From assembly GCF_014859555.1 (NCBI RefSeq), contig NZ_JACUTY010000010.1, forward strand, positions 1 through 47,856: 47,856 nt of DNA. Reading direction: 5' to 3'. Source of the stretch: Thiomicrospira sp. (GTDB taxonomy: Bacteria; Pseudomonadota; Gammaproteobacteria; Thiomicrospirales; Thiomicrospiraceae). The notes beneath the pieces were generated by a model. The model was not told the DNA's origin. It made no database searches and worked only from the letters and a program-made list of their open reading frames with translations. The position numbers and the translations under genes are program-made. Positions 1-10,536 of the stretch are shown piece after piece (position 1 is the first letter of the stretch; every line of letters begins with the position of its first letter).

Positions 1-55
1 AGAATAAGTGACCTTTAAGTCCCGCAGAATCAACCAGGGGTTAATCGAGATGCCC
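1..55. repeat. Contig-terminal inverted repeat, left copy
   Basis: Bases 1-55 are the exact reverse complement of 47802-47856, and the match stops at base 56. Read outward from the unique sequence, both copies begin GGGCATCTCGATTAACC. An exact 55-base match at both ends fits a de Bruijn assembly (k = 55) that stops at the first k-mer of a multicopy repeat. An insertion-sequence end is the most likely identity, but no transposase is visible. Confidence 0.85.
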
Positions 56-97
56 GATTTAAGGCATTAAGGCTTTTCATCTGTGGCATTTCCTAAG

Positions 98-106
98 TGT
101 TATAAT
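98..106 (+). promoter_or_regulatory. Extended -10 promoter for the yajR-like gene
   Basis: TGTTATAAT gives a TGn motif followed by a perfect TATAAT at 101-106. No convincing -35 lies 17 bases upstream, which is usual for extended -10 promoters. The predicted start of transcription, near 113, supports the ATG at 156 over the GTG at 123. Confidence 0.55.
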
Positions 107-155
107 CTCGGCATTAATTATAGTGCCGAATGGTTTTAGGAATGAAAGGTTAGTT

Positions 156-1550
156 ATGTCTGAATTGTTATCGCGCCGCATGAATCCGACCGAGCGCCGT
201 GCGACCTTCTCGATTGCGGGGATTTTTACCACGCGCATGCTGGGTTTGTTTATGATTTTCCCGGTGTTTGCGCTGTTTGCCGAGCAAGAGTTTCAAGGCG
301 TCACCGGCTTACAAATCGGCTTGGCGATAGGCGCTTACGGTTTAACGCAAGCCTTGTTGCAAATTCCGTATGGCATGTTGTCCGATCGTTTTGGTCGAAA
401 GCCTTTAATTATATTGGGCATGGCGGTATTTTTTGTTGGCTCGATCGTTTGCGCATTGGCCGAATCCATTGAAATGATGATTGTCGGTCGTGCGATTCAA
501 GGCATGGGGGCGGTCGCCGCGGTATTAACCGCCAGTGTCGCCGATTTAGTACGCGAGCCGTTTCGACTTAGAGCTATGTCAATTGTAGGGATTACAATTG
601 GTTTGTCGTTTACCTTATCTTTAGTGGCTGGGCCGGTTTTGGCGGAATGGTTTGGTGTACGCGGCATTTTTTGGGTGATCGCTGGTTTGTCTGTGGTGGG
701 CGCGTTATTAGTCATGTTTGCGGTGCCGGAAATTAAAAATCAGCAATTTCAGCGTGAAGCGCAAGCGGTGCCAGCGCAAATTTGGTCGGTATTACAAAAC
801 ACCCAGTTATTGCGTTTGGATGTGGGTATTTTTGTATTGCACGCGGTCTTAACCGCGATGTTTATTGTGGTGCCATTTATGCTGCGTGACCAAGCCGGTT
901 TAGATTCGCTTAGTCATTGGGAAGTGTATTTACCGGTGATGTTATTGTCGTTTGTATTAATGGTGCCGCTTATTATCCAGGCTGAAAGTTTTGGCCGCAT
1001 GAAAATAGTATTCGCCGGTGCGATTTTAATGATCACGCTTGCCCAGCTGGGCATGAGCCAATGGCACACAAGTTACACCTGGTTGTTTGTTTGGTTACTA
1101 TTGTTTTTTACCGCCTTTAATGTGTTGGAAGCTTCTTTGCCGTCTTTGGTGGTAAAGTTATCCCCGGCGGATAAAAAAGGCACCGCATCCGGCGTCTATT
1201 CCACCAGTCAGTTTTTAGGTGCGGCGGTTGGTGGTGCAATTGGTGGTTATTTATATCAAGCCTATGGTTATAATGGCGTGTTCGGTTTTACAATTGTCAT
1301 CGGAAGTTTGTGGTTCGTGTTGGCTCTGACTATGCAAAAACCCATGCCTTGGAGTATCGCATCGGTATCAATCGGTTCAGTTGAACCGGGTGAAATTGAA
1401 GACATACAGAAAAGAATGTGTGCTTATGATGGTGTGTTTGAAGCGGTGGTGATCGCCGAAGAGCAACGAGCGTTTTTTAAAATTGATCGTAAAATAGTTG
1501 ATGAAGAAGCCCTGATTCAATATTTTCAAGAAGCAAAGGTAAGAGAGTAG
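156..1550 (+). CDS. yajR: MFS transporter, YajR-like
   Basis: A 12-helix inner-membrane major facilitator of 464 residues. The motif-A loop [11 protein letters not shown] lies at residues 73-83. After the last helix a soluble tail of about 60 residues (about 400-464) resembles the ferredoxin-like YAM domain that distinguishes YajR from other drug/H+ antiporters. The substrate is unknown. I chose the ATG at 156 because GAAAGG lies 7 bases upstream and the extended -10 at 98-106 is too close to the GTG at 123. The stop is 4 bases before ssb, so the two are probably co-transcribed, an arrangement seen in other gammaproteobacteria. Confidence 0.8.
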   Translation: MSELLSRRMNPTERRATFSIAGIFTTRMLGLFMIFPVFALFAEQEFQGVTGLQIGLAIGAYGLTQALLQIPYGMLSDRFGRKPLIILGMAVFFVGSIVCALAESIEMMIVGRAIQGMGAVAAVLTASVADLVREPFRLRAMSIVGITIGLSFTLSLVAGPVLAEWFGVRGIFWVIAGLSVVGALLVMFAVPEIKNQQFQREAQAVPAQIWSVLQNTQLLRLDVGIFVLHAVLTAMFIVVPFMLRDQAGLDSLSHWEVYLPVMLLSFVLMVPLIIQAESFGRMKIVFAGAILMITLAQLGMSQWHTSYTWLFVWLLLFFTAFNVLEASLPSLVVKLSPADKKGTASGVYSTSQFLGAAVGGAIGGYLYQAYGYNGVFGFTIVIGSLWFVLALTMQKPMPWSIASVSIGSVEPGEIEDIQKRMCAYDGVFEAVVIAEEQRAFFKIDRKIVDEEALIQYFQEAKVRE

Positions 1551-1554
1551 AGCT

Positions 1555-2169
1555 ATGCGTGGAGTCAATAAAGTAATTTTAGTCGGTACCCTTGGTCGTG
1601 ATCCAGAAGTGCGCTTTGCCGCCAATGGAACCGCAATCGCAAATTTAAATGTCGCCACCAGTGAGCAGTGGAATGATCGTGCCACCGGTGAAAAACAAGA
1701 AAAAACCGAATGGCACCGCGTGGTGATTTTCGGCAAATTAGCCGAAATCGCCCAACAATACCTGACCAAAGGTTCGCAAGTTTATTTAGAAGGCAAGCTG
1801 CAAACCCGCAAATGGCAAGATCAAACCAGTGGTCAGGATCGTTATTCGACCGAAGTGGTGTTGGACTTTAACGGTGTGATGCAGATGTTAGGCGGCGGTA
1901 ACCGTGGCGGCCAACAACAAGGCGGTCCAAGTGATGTCGCGTTTGATCAAAGTCAGGGTGCGTATGATGGTGGCTTTGGTCAAACCCAGCAACAAGCCCC
2001 AGCACGTCCGGCTCAACAACGCCCAGCTCCACAAGGCGGTATGGGTGGTTATGCACAAGCCCCAATGGGCGGCGGTGCGCCCGCTCAGCAACAGCGCCCA
2101 GCCCAACAAGCGCCTGCACGCCCCGCTTATCAGCCGAATGATTTTGATGACGATGATGTACCATTCTAA
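1555..2169 (+). CDS. ssb: Single-stranded DNA-binding protein
   Basis: SSB coats single-stranded DNA in replication, recombination and repair. An N-terminal OB-fold (about residues 1-110) opens with the typical [13 protein letters not shown] stretch. A Gly/Gln/Pro/Ala-rich disordered linker follows, ending in the acidic tip DDDDVPF. This is the partner-docking tail, with Val in place of the commoner Ile. At 204 residues it is slightly longer than E. coli SSB (178), the extra length being in the linker. It starts 4 bases after the yajR-like stop and is followed by a strong terminator. Confidence 0.96.
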   Translation: MRGVNKVILVGTLGRDPEVRFAANGTAIANLNVATSEQWNDRATGEKQEKTEWHRVVIFGKLAEIAQQYLTKGSQVYLEGKLQTRKWQDQTSGQDRYSTEVVLDFNGVMQMLGGGNRGGQQQGGPSDVAFDQSQGAYDGGFGQTQQQAPARPAQQRPAPQGGMGGYAQAPMGGGAPAQQQRPAQQAPARPAYQPNDFDDDDVPF

Positions 2170-2205
2170 AACACACCTGATAGCAAAGTTTTAATTCTGC
2201 ATTCC

Positions 2206-2240
2206 TATAAAACCTGTCTTTGAGCAGGTTTTATATTTCT
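2206..2240 (+). terminator. Rho-independent terminator after ssb
   Basis: TATAAAACCTG (2206-2216) pairs perfectly with CAGGTTTTATA (2225-2235) around an 8-base loop, followed by a T-rich stretch. It lies 37 bases past the ssb stop. Confidence 0.8.
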
Positions 2241-2358
2241 TCGTCTAGGAAAAGCTCGCAGTTAGCGGGTAGTTTTAGGTTCACAAAAGTGGTTTGTTGA
2301 ATCGAATTTGATTATATTGTTTAGACAGTCCTTAAAATTAAAAACGGGATGATATTTC

Positions 2359-3519
2359 GTGCCAAAACCAAAGCAAGCTTTGATTAACAAGCCGACTGTG
2401 TCCGAAAATGAAGTCGAGCGATTGCTGGCTTATGATCTTTATTCGAAAGCTTTAGGCACCGTGTATTCCCATGCCATATTTGGTCTGATATTTGTGTTTT
2501 TGTTTTATTCAAAAGTACCGTCCCCCTGGTTAGTGGTTTGGGGTGGTATTTTGGCGCTGAATATATTGGTTCGGTTTGTTTTTATTCGCCATTGGTTGAG
2601 TGCAGATGAAGCAACACGTCAGAAGCCTTGGATGAAACAAATGTCATTAACCACCTCTTTGGTTAATGGGGTGTTATGGGGTATGACGGTGTTTTTCTTG
2701 GATTTTGAAAGCCTGCCGTTCGAGTCCTTAGCCGCCAGTATTATGGTGTTCGGCTTGGCAGCCGGGGCTGCGGTGTATGCGGCTTACTTTTTACCGGCTT
2801 TCTATTTGTCATCTGTGCCTTATCTTGGCAGTTATATGTTATATCACTTCGAAAAACTCACCTTTGAGTCGATGCTGATGGTGCTGATTTTGGCAGTGTT
2901 TGCCTTAATGTTGTATGAGCAAGCCCGACAACTTAACTCCACTCACCGAAAAAATATTTTTCAGCGGCTCGAAAACGACCAGTTAATTGAATCTTTAAAA
3001 GAGTCAAATTTAGGTTTTAAGAAGGCCTCTAATACCGACTTTTTAACCGGGATTCATAATCGTCGTCATTTTGACGAGATGATTAAACGGGTCTGGAAAA
3101 GCCATTTAATTGAAGAAAAGCCAGTTAGTATTATCATGTGTGATATTGATAGTTTTAAAGACTTTAATGATCGTTTCGGTCATCAATCCGGCGATAAAGT
3201 ATTGGTAGACGTGGCGCAGTTGATTATTCAGAATGTGGGTTACAGTGATGCCTTACATCGTTATGGCGGGGAAGAGTTTATTCTTATTTTGCCCGAAACC
3301 GACTTGGTTAAAGCGACCGAGTTGGCTGAGCAGTTAAGGCAAAAGGTTGAGCGAATGTTGTTTGATGTCGGGCAATCCGAACAAACGCTTACAATGAGCT
3401 TTGGTATGAGTGCTCGTGTTCCTTATAACATGAACGACTATGTTGAACTGATCGCTGAGGCCGATGCGATGCTGTATAAAAGTAAACAGAACGGCCGTAA
3501 CCAAGTGAGTGTGAAATAG
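2359..3519 (+). CDS. Membrane diguanylate cyclase (GGDEF)
   Basis: Predicted to make cyclic di-GMP from two GTP. Residues about 33-190 form roughly six hydrophobic segments (a MASE-like sensor of unknown ligand). A short helical linker leads to a GGDEF domain at about 220-386. The domain keeps TDFLTGIHNRR (226-236), the CDIDSFKDFND metal-site segment (about 261-271) and the active motif GGEEF (303-307), so it should be catalytic. The usual inhibitory-site Arg (RxxD) is replaced: the aligned segment reads GYSD, so normal product inhibition is probably lost. The start is a GTG preceded by GGGATGA. The gene appears monocistronic. Confidence 0.87.
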   Translation: MPKPKQALINKPTVSENEVERLLAYDLYSKALGTVYSHAIFGLIFVFLFYSKVPSPWLVVWGGILALNILVRFVFIRHWLSADEATRQKPWMKQMSLTTSLVNGVLWGMTVFFLDFESLPFESLAASIMVFGLAAGAAVYAAYFLPAFYLSSVPYLGSYMLYHFEKLTFESMLMVLILAVFALMLYEQARQLNSTHRKNIFQRLENDQLIESLKESNLGFKKASNTDFLTGIHNRRHFDEMIKRVWKSHLIEEKPVSIIMCDIDSFKDFNDRFGHQSGDKVLVDVAQLIIQNVGYSDALHRYGGEEFILILPETDLVKATELAEQLRQKVERMLFDVGQSEQTLTMSFGMSARVPYNMNDYVELIAEADAMLYKSKQNGRNQVSVK

Positions 3520-3608
3520 TGGTGGCATACCACCCCAGCTTATAAAAAAAATAACTTCTAGCATTTAAGCTTTGTTTGGGTTGGTCGTTAAGGTGTTAGA
3601 GGTATATT

Positions 3609-4187
3609 ATGAGTACGCAAAACGATATTAGCCCTGCGGTTAAATTTTTCTTTAAGTCTTTAGAGCGACGCTCGGACGCATTAAAAAACGCAGAACGCTT
3701 AACCGAAATTCGCTATAAAGAGGTGCCGATTGATGAAGTTGAGCAGTTTTTCCGCAGTATTAAAGGGCAGAACATCTTCATTAATACGGTGGGGGTGAAC
3801 GGCAAACGTGAATCAACGATTTTGGCGAAAGCCATTTTTAACCTCAACCAAGTTGTTCGTGTGTATTACAGTATTAGCTTTGATGATAGCCAAAGTGGGT
3901 TTTTACGCATTCGCACGGATGTGGAAAACCAGACGATTGCGGTTGAGCGAATTCACGGTCTGCGACCACGCCCCGAGTTGCTTTATCAATCGGCGGATCA
4001 GTTAAAAATCGTGCGTTATATGACGCGTTGGTTGCTGCGTCGGATTGACTGGGATAAAACCAAGCTGAACAATTTGGAGCTGTATAAACAGTTTGTAGAG
4101 GCACGCCGCGAAGAGCATGAAGCACAATTGCGTGAGCAAATTGAGGGCGTAGTCGAAGAAATAGTGGATTCGAAAAAAGCCAAATAA
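3609..4187 (+). CDS. Conserved-looking hypothetical protein
   Basis: I do not recognise this 192-residue protein. It has no signal peptide or membrane segment and is highly charged. A central block (about 45-140) has alternating hydrophobic strand-like stretches, suggesting a small alpha/beta fold. It is followed by an R-W-L-L-R-R basic patch and a C-terminal Glu/Arg-rich helix (about 150-185) likely to be a coiled coil. There is no catalytic motif. It stands alone, 89 bases after the diguanylate cyclase and convergent with ispB. A link to c-di-GMP would rest on position only. Confidence 0.7.
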   Translation: MSTQNDISPAVKFFFKSLERRSDALKNAERLTEIRYKEVPIDEVEQFFRSIKGQNIFINTVGVNGKRESTILAKAIFNLNQVVRVYYSISFDDSQSGFLRIRTDVENQTIAVERIHGLRPRPELLYQSADQLKIVRYMTRWLLRRIDWDKTKLNNLELYKQFVEARREEHEAQLREQIEGVVEEIVDSKKAK

Positions 4188-4230
4188 AAGACCTAAGTTG
4201 GTAGGTTAGGCCGTTGAATTTAACCGTTAG

Positions 4231-5196
4231 TTAATGGCGGCGATTCACGGCCATATCGGCTAAGGCGATCAAGGCTTGTTTGTATTCGGAATCTTTAATT
4301 GGCGCTAAGGCTTGTTTGGCCAGCTCAGCTTCTTGTTGCGCTTTGTGTTGCGTAAACTCAATTGCGCCAGTTTGTTTGATGATCTCCGTCACCTCGGTAA
4401 GCAATGTAATGCCATCGGTCTCAATCGCGCGTTTAACCACTTGTTTTTGCGCTTCTTCGCCATGCTGCATGGCATAAATCAATGGCAAAGTTGGTTTGCC
4501 TTCTGCCAAATCATCCCCAATGCTTTTGCCCAGTTCTTCGGTGCTGGCGGTGTAATCTAACACGTCATCAATTAGCTGAAAGGCCGCCCCTAAATGCCGG
4601 CCATAAAGTGCAAAGGCCGTTTCCAGTTCAGGTTGTTGGCTTAATACCGGCCCCATTTGAGCAGCGGCTTCAAACAACTTGGCGGTTTTGCGATGGATGA
4701 CCTGCATATAGCGGGCTTCATCGGTATTGGCATCGTGGCAGTTTAGTAGCTGTAAGACTTCGCCTTCGGCAATCACGTTGGTGGCTTCCGACATCACTTG
4801 CATAATACGCATTAAGCCGGGTTCGACCATCATTTCAAACGAACGCGAATATAAAAAGTCGCCCACCAATACACTGGCGGCATTGCCCCAAACTTCGTTG
4901 GCGGTTTTTTGGCCGCGACGTGTGTCGGATTCATCCACCACGTCATCGTGTAATAGGGTTGAGGTGTGAATAAACTCAATTACCGCCGCCATCATGCGAT
5001 GTTGATTGCCGTTGTACTGACAGGCGTGCGCACTTAATAAAACAATTAAGGGGCGCAGACGTTTGCCACCGTTGTTAATAATGTAGTGGCCAATTTGGTT
5101 AATTAAGATCACATCGGATGCGAGGCGTTCAAGGATCAGTTGATCCGTGGCTTCAATGTCAGATTGAATCAGTTGGCGAATGTCATTCAGCGTCAT
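4231..5196 (-). CDS. ispB: Octaprenyl diphosphate synthase
   Basis: Trans-prenyltransferase that extends FPP with isopentenyl diphosphate to make the ubiquinone side chain. Both aspartate-rich motifs are present: DDVVDESD (first motif, residues 84-91) and DDVLD (second motif, residues 210-214), with the GGKRLRP substrate segment near residue 43. From the ATG at 5196 the protein is 321 residues, matching E. coli IspB (323). The upstream in-frame ATG at 5238 would add 14 unusual residues and has no ribosome site. The gene is divergent from rplU, the standard gammaproteobacterial arrangement. Confidence 0.93.
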   Translation of the reverse strand: MTLNDIRQLIQSDIEATDQLILERLASDVILINQIGHYIINNGGKRLRPLIVLLSAHACQYNGNQHRMMAAVIEFIHTSTLLHDDVVDESDTRRGQKTANEVWGNAASVLVGDFLYSRSFEMMVEPGLMRIMQVMSEATNVIAEGEVLQLLNCHDANTDEARYMQVIHRKTAKLFEAAAQMGPVLSQQPELETAFALYGRHLGAAFQLIDDVLDYTASTEELGKSIGDDLAEGKPTLPLIYAMQHGEEAQKQVVKRAIETDGITLLTEVTEIIKQTGAIEFTQHKAQQEAELAKQALAPIKDSEYKQALIALADMAVNRRH

Positions 5197-5345
5197 AAAT
5201 ATAAGTGTCTTAGGTTTTGAAGTCGGCCATGCTGGCAAATTTATCGGCGTATAAACGATTATGAAGTTTATTATGATTCGAGGGCTTTGGAAAGGTTTTG
5301 AACAACTTTGTCGGTTTTTTTATACAATTGATTCTGAATTTAGCC

Positions 5346-5363
5346 AGCACCAGGCCTGGTGCT
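5346..5363. repeat. Iterated palindrome, 18-bp perfect copy
   Basis: AGCACCAGGCCTGGTGCT is perfectly self-complementary over 18 bases and has the family core CCAGGCCTGG at 5350-5359. It sits 33 bases upstream of the rplU -35 box, between divergent promoters. Confidence 0.9.
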
Positions 5364-5395
5364 TAAGTTAAGCATAAAATATTTGTGTATTTGCT

Positions 5396-5424
5396 TTGAC
5401 CTGGCAAATAAAACTCTATATAAT
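5396..5424 (+). promoter_or_regulatory. Sigma-70 promoter of rplU-rpmA
   Basis: TTGACC (5396-5401), a 17-base spacer, and a perfect TATAAT (5419-5424). This is a near-consensus promoter, as expected for ribosomal protein genes. Transcription should start near 5431. Confidence 0.85.
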
Positions 5425-5507
5425 CCCGCCTTTACTGTAGCGATGACTCGATCTATTATCCGAATCGTCCAAATGAACAGAATTTTCAATCCGGGAGATG
5501 TACAAAA

Positions 5508-5822
5508 ATGTATGCTGTAATTAAAACCGGTGGTAAGCAATATCGAGTACGTCAAGGTCAAACTTTGCGCATTGAGACTTTAGGTCTGAATGAAGGTGAC
5601 AAGGTTGAATTTGACGAGGTCTTGATGGTCGGTGAAGGCGCGTCTGTTAAATTAGGCACGCCTGTTGTTGAAGGTGCAAAAGTTGCGGCAACCGTTATAG
5701 GTAACGGTCGTGGCAAAAAAGTGACTATCATCAAATTCCGTCGTCGTAAGAACAAGTCTCGTTCTAAGCAAGGCCATCGCCAGAACTATACTGAAGTTGA
5801 AATCACAGGTATTTCAGCTTAA
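5508..5822 (+). CDS. rplU: 50S ribosomal protein L21
   Basis: L21 of the large subunit. It is 104 residues, the family size, opening [14 protein letters not shown] and containing the basic segment [17 protein letters not shown] near residue 80 that contacts 23S rRNA. A GGGAG ribosome site lies upstream of the ATG. It is first in the rplU-rpmA operon, with a near-consensus promoter about 80 bases upstream of the coding start. Confidence 0.98.
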   Translation: MYAVIKTGGKQYRVRQGQTLRIETLGLNEGDKVEFDEVLMVGEGASVKLGTPVVEGAKVAATVIGNGRGKKVTIIKFRRRKNKSRSKQGHRQNYTEVEITGISA

Positions 5823-5840
5823 GTTTTAAACTTAGACTAG

Positions 5841-5854
5841 AACCAGGCCTGGTT
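5841..5854. repeat. Iterated palindrome between rplU and rpmA
   Basis: AACCAGGCCTGGTT, 14 bases of perfect symmetry, core at 5843-5852. It lies in the 61-base rplU-rpmA spacer, inside the operon. It has no T-run after it, so it would fold in mRNA rather than terminate. Confidence 0.88.
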
Positions 5855-5883
5855 GTTGAAGGCCTGTTACAGGAGATAGAACC

Positions 5884-6147
5884 ATGGCACATAAGAAGGC
5901 CGCAGGTAGTACACGAAATGGTCGCGATTCTAATGCCAAACGCTTAGGTGTTAAGCGTTTCGGTGGCGAAGCTGTTTCAGCAGGAAGCATTATTGTTCGT
6001 CAGCGTGGTACTAAGTTCCATGCTGGCGTTAACGTTGGTCGTGGTAAAGACGATACCTTGTTTGCTAAAGCAGACGGTAAAGTTGCATTCGTGACCAAGG
6101 GTAAGCCAGTGCGTACCTATGTTGAGATTGTTGAGCAGACTGCTTAA
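5884..6147 (+). CDS. rpmA: 50S ribosomal protein L27
   Basis: L27 reaches into the peptidyl-transferase centre of the 50S subunit. It is 87 residues, beginning [16 protein letters not shown], the conserved N-terminal arm, followed by the [16 protein letters not shown] core. An AGGAGA ribosome site precedes the ATG. Co-transcribed with rplU. A terminator follows 29 bases after the stop. Confidence 0.98.
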   Translation: MAHKKAAGSTRNGRDSNAKRLGVKRFGGEAVSAGSIIVRQRGTKFHAGVNVGRGKDDTLFAKADGKVAFVTKGKPVRTYVEIVEQTA

Positions 6148-6176
6148 TCGTTTCGACCGTTCACATGCTAAAATAG

Positions 6177-6211
6177 AACGCCCTGCACACATTTGTGCGG
6201 GGCGTTTTTGT
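6177..6211 (+). terminator. Rho-independent terminator after rpmA
   Basis: AACGCCCTGCAC (6177-6188) pairs with GTGCGGGGCGTT (6195-6206), with one G-U pair, then a short T tract. It separates rplU-rpmA from obgE, perhaps partially, because obgE starts only 40 bases later. Confidence 0.8.
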
Positions 6212-6247
6212 TTGAAAAAATAATAATCGGTTAATTTAGGTTGGTGA

Positions 6248-7285
<1,038 letters not shown>

Positions 7286-7292
7286 GATTAAC

Positions 7293-8420
7293 ATGGATCG
7301 TCAAGCCTTAACAAAGACTAAACGTTGGGTGATTAAATTGGGCAGCGCTTTGCTGACGAATGATGGCTCGGGTTTAAATCAAGCTGAACTGGCCAAGTGG
7401 GTTGCACAGATGGTGCAGCTGCGCGAACAGGGGGTTGAGATCATTATTGTGTCGTCGGGTGCGGTGGCAGAAGGCATGAAACGTTTAGGTTGGTTAAGCC
7501 GACCATCCGCTTTGCATGAGTTGCAAGCCGCTGCCGCGGTGGGTCAGATGGGCTTGGTGCAGGCTTATGAATCTGAGTTTGCTAAAAGTGGTTTACATAC
7601 CGCGCAAATTTTAATGACACATGATGACTTGTCGAATCGCGCGCGTTATTTGAATGCACGAAATACCATTCAAACACTGGTTGCTCATGGCGTGATTCCG
7701 ATTATTAATGAAAATGACACCGTTGTGACCGATGAAATTCGGTTTGGCGATAATGATACCTTGGCGGCCTTGACCGCCAATTTGATCGGCGCAGATGTTT
7801 TGGTGATTTTGACGGATCAACAAGGCTTGTATGACGCCAATCCGCGTGAAAATCCGCAAGCCAAATTAATTGAGCAAGCGCAAGTGAGTCGCAAAGACAT
7901 TGAAGCTATGGCGAGCTCTGAAGGCGGTGCGTTAGGGCGTGGTGGCATGTTCACCAAGGTGATGGCGGCGAAACGTGCGGCGCGTTCGGGAACGGCGACC
8001 TTAATTGCTTCTGGACGTGAACCGAATGTGTTGCCGCGTTTGTTTGCGGCTGAAAATTTAGGCACCTTATTGGTTCCCGATTTAGAACCAATGAGGGCGC
8101 GTAAACAATGGTTGGCGGGTCATTTGCAGGCGCGTGGTTATTTAACCTTGGATGCCGGCGCAGTTAAAGTCGTGATGCAACAGGGTCGTAGTTTATTGCC
8201 CGTTGGCGTTACTCAGGTGGACGGTCAGTTTAAGCGCGGAGAACTGGTGATTTGTCAGGATGAAGCGGGTAAAGAAATTGCACGTGGTTTAATCAATTAT
8301 GATCATAACGAAGCGCGCAAAATTTTGCGTCAATCCAGCCATAAAATTGTAGAACTGCTTGGGTATGCAGGCGATGAATCGATGATTCATCGTGATAATT
8401 TAGTTTTAGTTGAGTGTTAA
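7293..8420 (+). CDS. proB: Glutamate 5-kinase
   Basis: First step of proline synthesis: phosphorylates glutamate to gamma-glutamyl phosphate. An amino-acid-kinase domain fills residues about 8-260, with the [14 protein letters not shown] start, the VSSGAVAEG segment near 50 and the INENDTV segment. A PUA domain at about 275-370 is also present, as in E. coli ProB (367 residues; this is 375). It follows obgE by 7 bases with a GAGTGAG ribosome site at the end of obgE. No proA is nearby. Confidence 0.96.
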   Translation: MDRQALTKTKRWVIKLGSALLTNDGSGLNQAELAKWVAQMVQLREQGVEIIIVSSGAVAEGMKRLGWLSRPSALHELQAAAAVGQMGLVQAYESEFAKSGLHTAQILMTHDDLSNRARYLNARNTIQTLVAHGVIPIINENDTVVTDEIRFGDNDTLAALTANLIGADVLVILTDQQGLYDANPRENPQAKLIEQAQVSRKDIEAMASSEGGALGRGGMFTKVMAAKRAARSGTATLIASGREPNVLPRLFAAENLGTLLVPDLEPMRARKQWLAGHLQARGYLTLDAGAVKVVMQQGRSLLPVGVTQVDGQFKRGELVICQDEAGKEIARGLINYDHNEARKILRQSSHKIVELLGYAGDESMIHRDNLVLVEC

Positions 8421-8430
8421 AGGAACAAGT

Positions 8431-9156
8431 ATGAATCGTTTTTTAAAAGTAATGTGTGTGTTATTCATTCCGGCTTGGGTTCAGGCACAAGGTGTGGTGG
8501 CGGATCGTCCTGGATTTTCGACTGGCACGCATACTCTCGCCCCGGGTCAATTGAATGTTGAGTTGGGCTATCAGGCTGATATGTGGAATTCAACAACGGC
8601 GCATACGCTACCTTTATTGAACCTTCGTACCGGCTTAACGCACGACTTAGAGCTGGGCATTGGCTGGGCGGGTTATCAGACGATAAAAAGTGATTCAACG
8701 CAAAGTGATGTCACCTTGGCTTTGAAAAAACGCATGATTACCAGCGCAGATTACAATTTATCCGCGTTAGCTCAGTTGGACTTACCAACTGGTGACAATT
8801 CGGATAATCTAAGTGAAACCAGAATGTTGGGTGGCCTGTTATGGGATAAGGCTTTGCAATCTGACTGGGGGTTGTTTGGTGTGCTACAGCTTGAGTCGGA
8901 CTATCGGAAAGATGCACGTGAATTAAATCTTCAAGCGGCGGTTGGTACGAGTTTTACCCATTCAGGCCAAGTTGGCAGTTATGTTGAAGTTTATGCGGAT
9001 GCGCCGCTTACTTATTCGGGCGATACGGTATTAATTCTTAATGCGGGCTTAACCTATTTGCTAAATGCAAATACCCAATTAGATGTTTATATCGGTGGTG
9101 GGCTAGAAAATAGCGACACCGACTTTATCGGGTTTGGTTACGCCCGTTTGTTTTAA
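8431..9156 (+). CDS. Outer-membrane beta-barrel, phenol_MetA_deg-like
   Basis: A 241-residue secreted protein. Signal peptide at residues 1-19 or so (charged start, hydrophobic core, cleavage after V-Q-A). The mature part begins with the ADRPGFSTGTHTLAPGQLNVELG segment typical of the putative MetA-pathway transporter family (PF13557), then alternating amphipathic strands and an aromatic C-terminal Phe. It is probably an outer-membrane barrel with unknown cargo. The start at 8431 is set by AAAGGA just upstream, 10 bases after proB. It ends the obgE-proB transcript ahead of a strong hairpin. Confidence 0.75.
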   Translation: MNRFLKVMCVLFIPAWVQAQGVVADRPGFSTGTHTLAPGQLNVELGYQADMWNSTTAHTLPLLNLRTGLTHDLELGIGWAGYQTIKSDSTQSDVTLALKKRMITSADYNLSALAQLDLPTGDNSDNLSETRMLGGLLWDKALQSDWGLFGVLQLESDYRKDARELNLQAAVGTSFTHSGQVGSYVEVYADAPLTYSGDTVLILNAGLTYLLNANTQLDVYIGGGLENSDTDFIGFGYARLF

Positions 9157-9173
9157 GCCCTTCAAAACTCATC

Positions 9174-9209
9174 GCTGGATCGCTCGTGAGCGTGCCAGCA
9201 CGTTTTTTT
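9174..9209 (+). terminator. Terminator after the proB operon
   Basis: Nested stem: GCTGG (9174-9178) with CCAGC (9195-9199), and CGCTC (9181-9185) with GAGCG (9188-9192), followed by seven T residues (9203-9209). Confidence 0.78.
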
Positions 9210-9232
9210 GAGTTTTAATCGAGTTCATATCT

Positions 9233-10510
9233 ATGCTTTTTAGGCAAACCCTACTTCCCATTTCATCATTGTTTTTTGCCATCGCGTTGTTAGCGACCGG
9301 TTATGGCATGTTGATGACTTATATTGGCGTGTTTTTAAAGCAAGAAGGCATGACCGAATCGAGCATTGGTATCATAAATGCCGCGTTTTTTTTGGGCGCA
9401 ATCTTAGCAGCGATTTTTAGTCAAAAACTTATTGTTACCGTCGGGCATGCCCGAAGTTTTTCGGCCTTTTCGGCGTTAATGGTCATTTCTTTTCTGGGGC
9501 ATGTTTTAGTCTTTGATCCTTATGTCTGGGGCGTGTTGCGCCTGATCTCTGGGTTTGCTTTTTATGCTTTGTTAATTGTGTTGGAAAGTTGGTTAAACGA
9601 AAAAAGTACCCACGCAGAACGGGGACGCGTGCTGGCGATTTACACCATTATTTTCTTCTTGGCGACCGCTTTAGGTCAGTTTATTTTACTGATGGATGTG
9701 CAGCCTGAAAGTGTGTTTGTAATCGGTTCGGTGCTGGTGTTGTGGTCACTGGTTGCAATCGCGATCACCAAAATATCGCAGCCAGTCATGCGGCCATTTG
9801 AACGTTACAGTATGCCTAAACTATTGACGGTCGCACCGTTGGCTTTGGTCGGCAGTTTTGTAGGTGGGTTTTTCGTCGGCGCGTTTTATACCATGATGCC
9901 GCTTTATGTGCTTAAGTCGTTTGGTGATGGCAGTGCGGTGGCGATTTTTATGGCGATTAGTATCTTAGGCGGGTTATTGGCGCAATGGCCAGTGGGGACG
10001 TTATCTGATCGTTATGGCCGGCGTAAGTTGATTGCCTGGGCTGGGTTCTTTAGTTTTGTTATTTTTATGTTGATGCTGATCGCGCCCAATAGTTTATGGG
10101 TACTCTATGGGCTGGGTTTTTTAATTGGTATCAGTTTGTTTAGCATTTATCCGTTAAGTGTGGCGCGCGCTAACGACGTGTTTGATGAAAACAAGGATAT
10201 TGTCGAAATCAGTCGGACCCTATTATTTTCCTATGGCTTAGGTTCGTTTTTAGCACCGTTGTTACTAGGGTTTGTGTTGGGTTACTCGGTGACGGTATTT
10301 TTTATCATCCTGGCCTTATTTGCCGTTGGCTTGGGTGTGTTTGCCTTAATGCGTGAGCGGATTCCAGATGATCACTTGAGTGTGTTTGTGGCGGTACCAG
10401 CGGCCTCCGGCTCAGTTTTGGCTGAAATGGATCCACGCCAAGATGAGCAGTGGGTTGAAGAACATCGGCCGGATTTTGAGGCCGATAACACGGATAATAA
10501 GCCGTCATAA
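9233..10510 (+). CDS. MFS transporter, YcaD-like
   Basis: A 425-residue inner-membrane protein with about 12 helices. The ESWLNEKSTHAERGRVLAIYTI loop between helices 4 and 5 is typical of the YcaD-type MFS branch. A second motif-A-like loop, GTLSDRYGRRKLI, follows helix 8. The C-terminal 45 residues are acidic and cytoplasmic. The substrate is unknown. It begins after the proB terminator and is followed after 26 bases by the DUF389 gene, so the two may share a transcript. Confidence 0.82.
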   Translation: MLFRQTLLPISSLFFAIALLATGYGMLMTYIGVFLKQEGMTESSIGIINAAFFLGAILAAIFSQKLIVTVGHARSFSAFSALMVISFLGHVLVFDPYVWGVLRLISGFAFYALLIVLESWLNEKSTHAERGRVLAIYTIIFFLATALGQFILLMDVQPESVFVIGSVLVLWSLVAIAITKISQPVMRPFERYSMPKLLTVAPLALVGSFVGGFFVGAFYTMMPLYVLKSFGDGSAVAIFMAISILGGLLAQWPVGTLSDRYGRRKLIAWAGFFSFVIFMLMLIAPNSLWVLYGLGFLIGISLFSIYPLSVARANDVFDENKDIVEISRTLLFSYGLGSFLAPLLLGFVLGYSVTVFFIILALFAVGLGVFALMRERIPDDHLSVFVAVPAASGSVLAEMDPRQDEQWVEEHRPDFEADNTDNKPS

Positions 10511-10536
10511 TTGTTTGAATATAGTCAGAGGTTGTT

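Larger units (their letters stand above)
5197..5507. other. ispB-rplU divergent intergenic region
   Basis: This 311-base gap holds an AT-rich stretch upstream of ispB (about 5240-5345) where its promoter must lie, though no clear -35/-10 pair was found. It also holds the iterated palindrome at 5346-5363 and the strong rplU promoter at 5396-5424. About 80 bases of leader precede rplU. No small ORF or RNA gene was recognised. An L21 autoregulatory leader cannot be judged by eye. Confidence 0.6.

Noticed and set aside
1868-2194. Long open frames opposite and beside ssb
   Set aside because: They follow the Gly/Gln-rich linker codons of ssb, have no ribosome site or known motif, and are shadows.
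3520-3540. Terminator after the diguanylate cyclase gene
   Set aside because: GGTGG-CATA-CCACC makes a 5-base stem but no T run follows on the plus strand.
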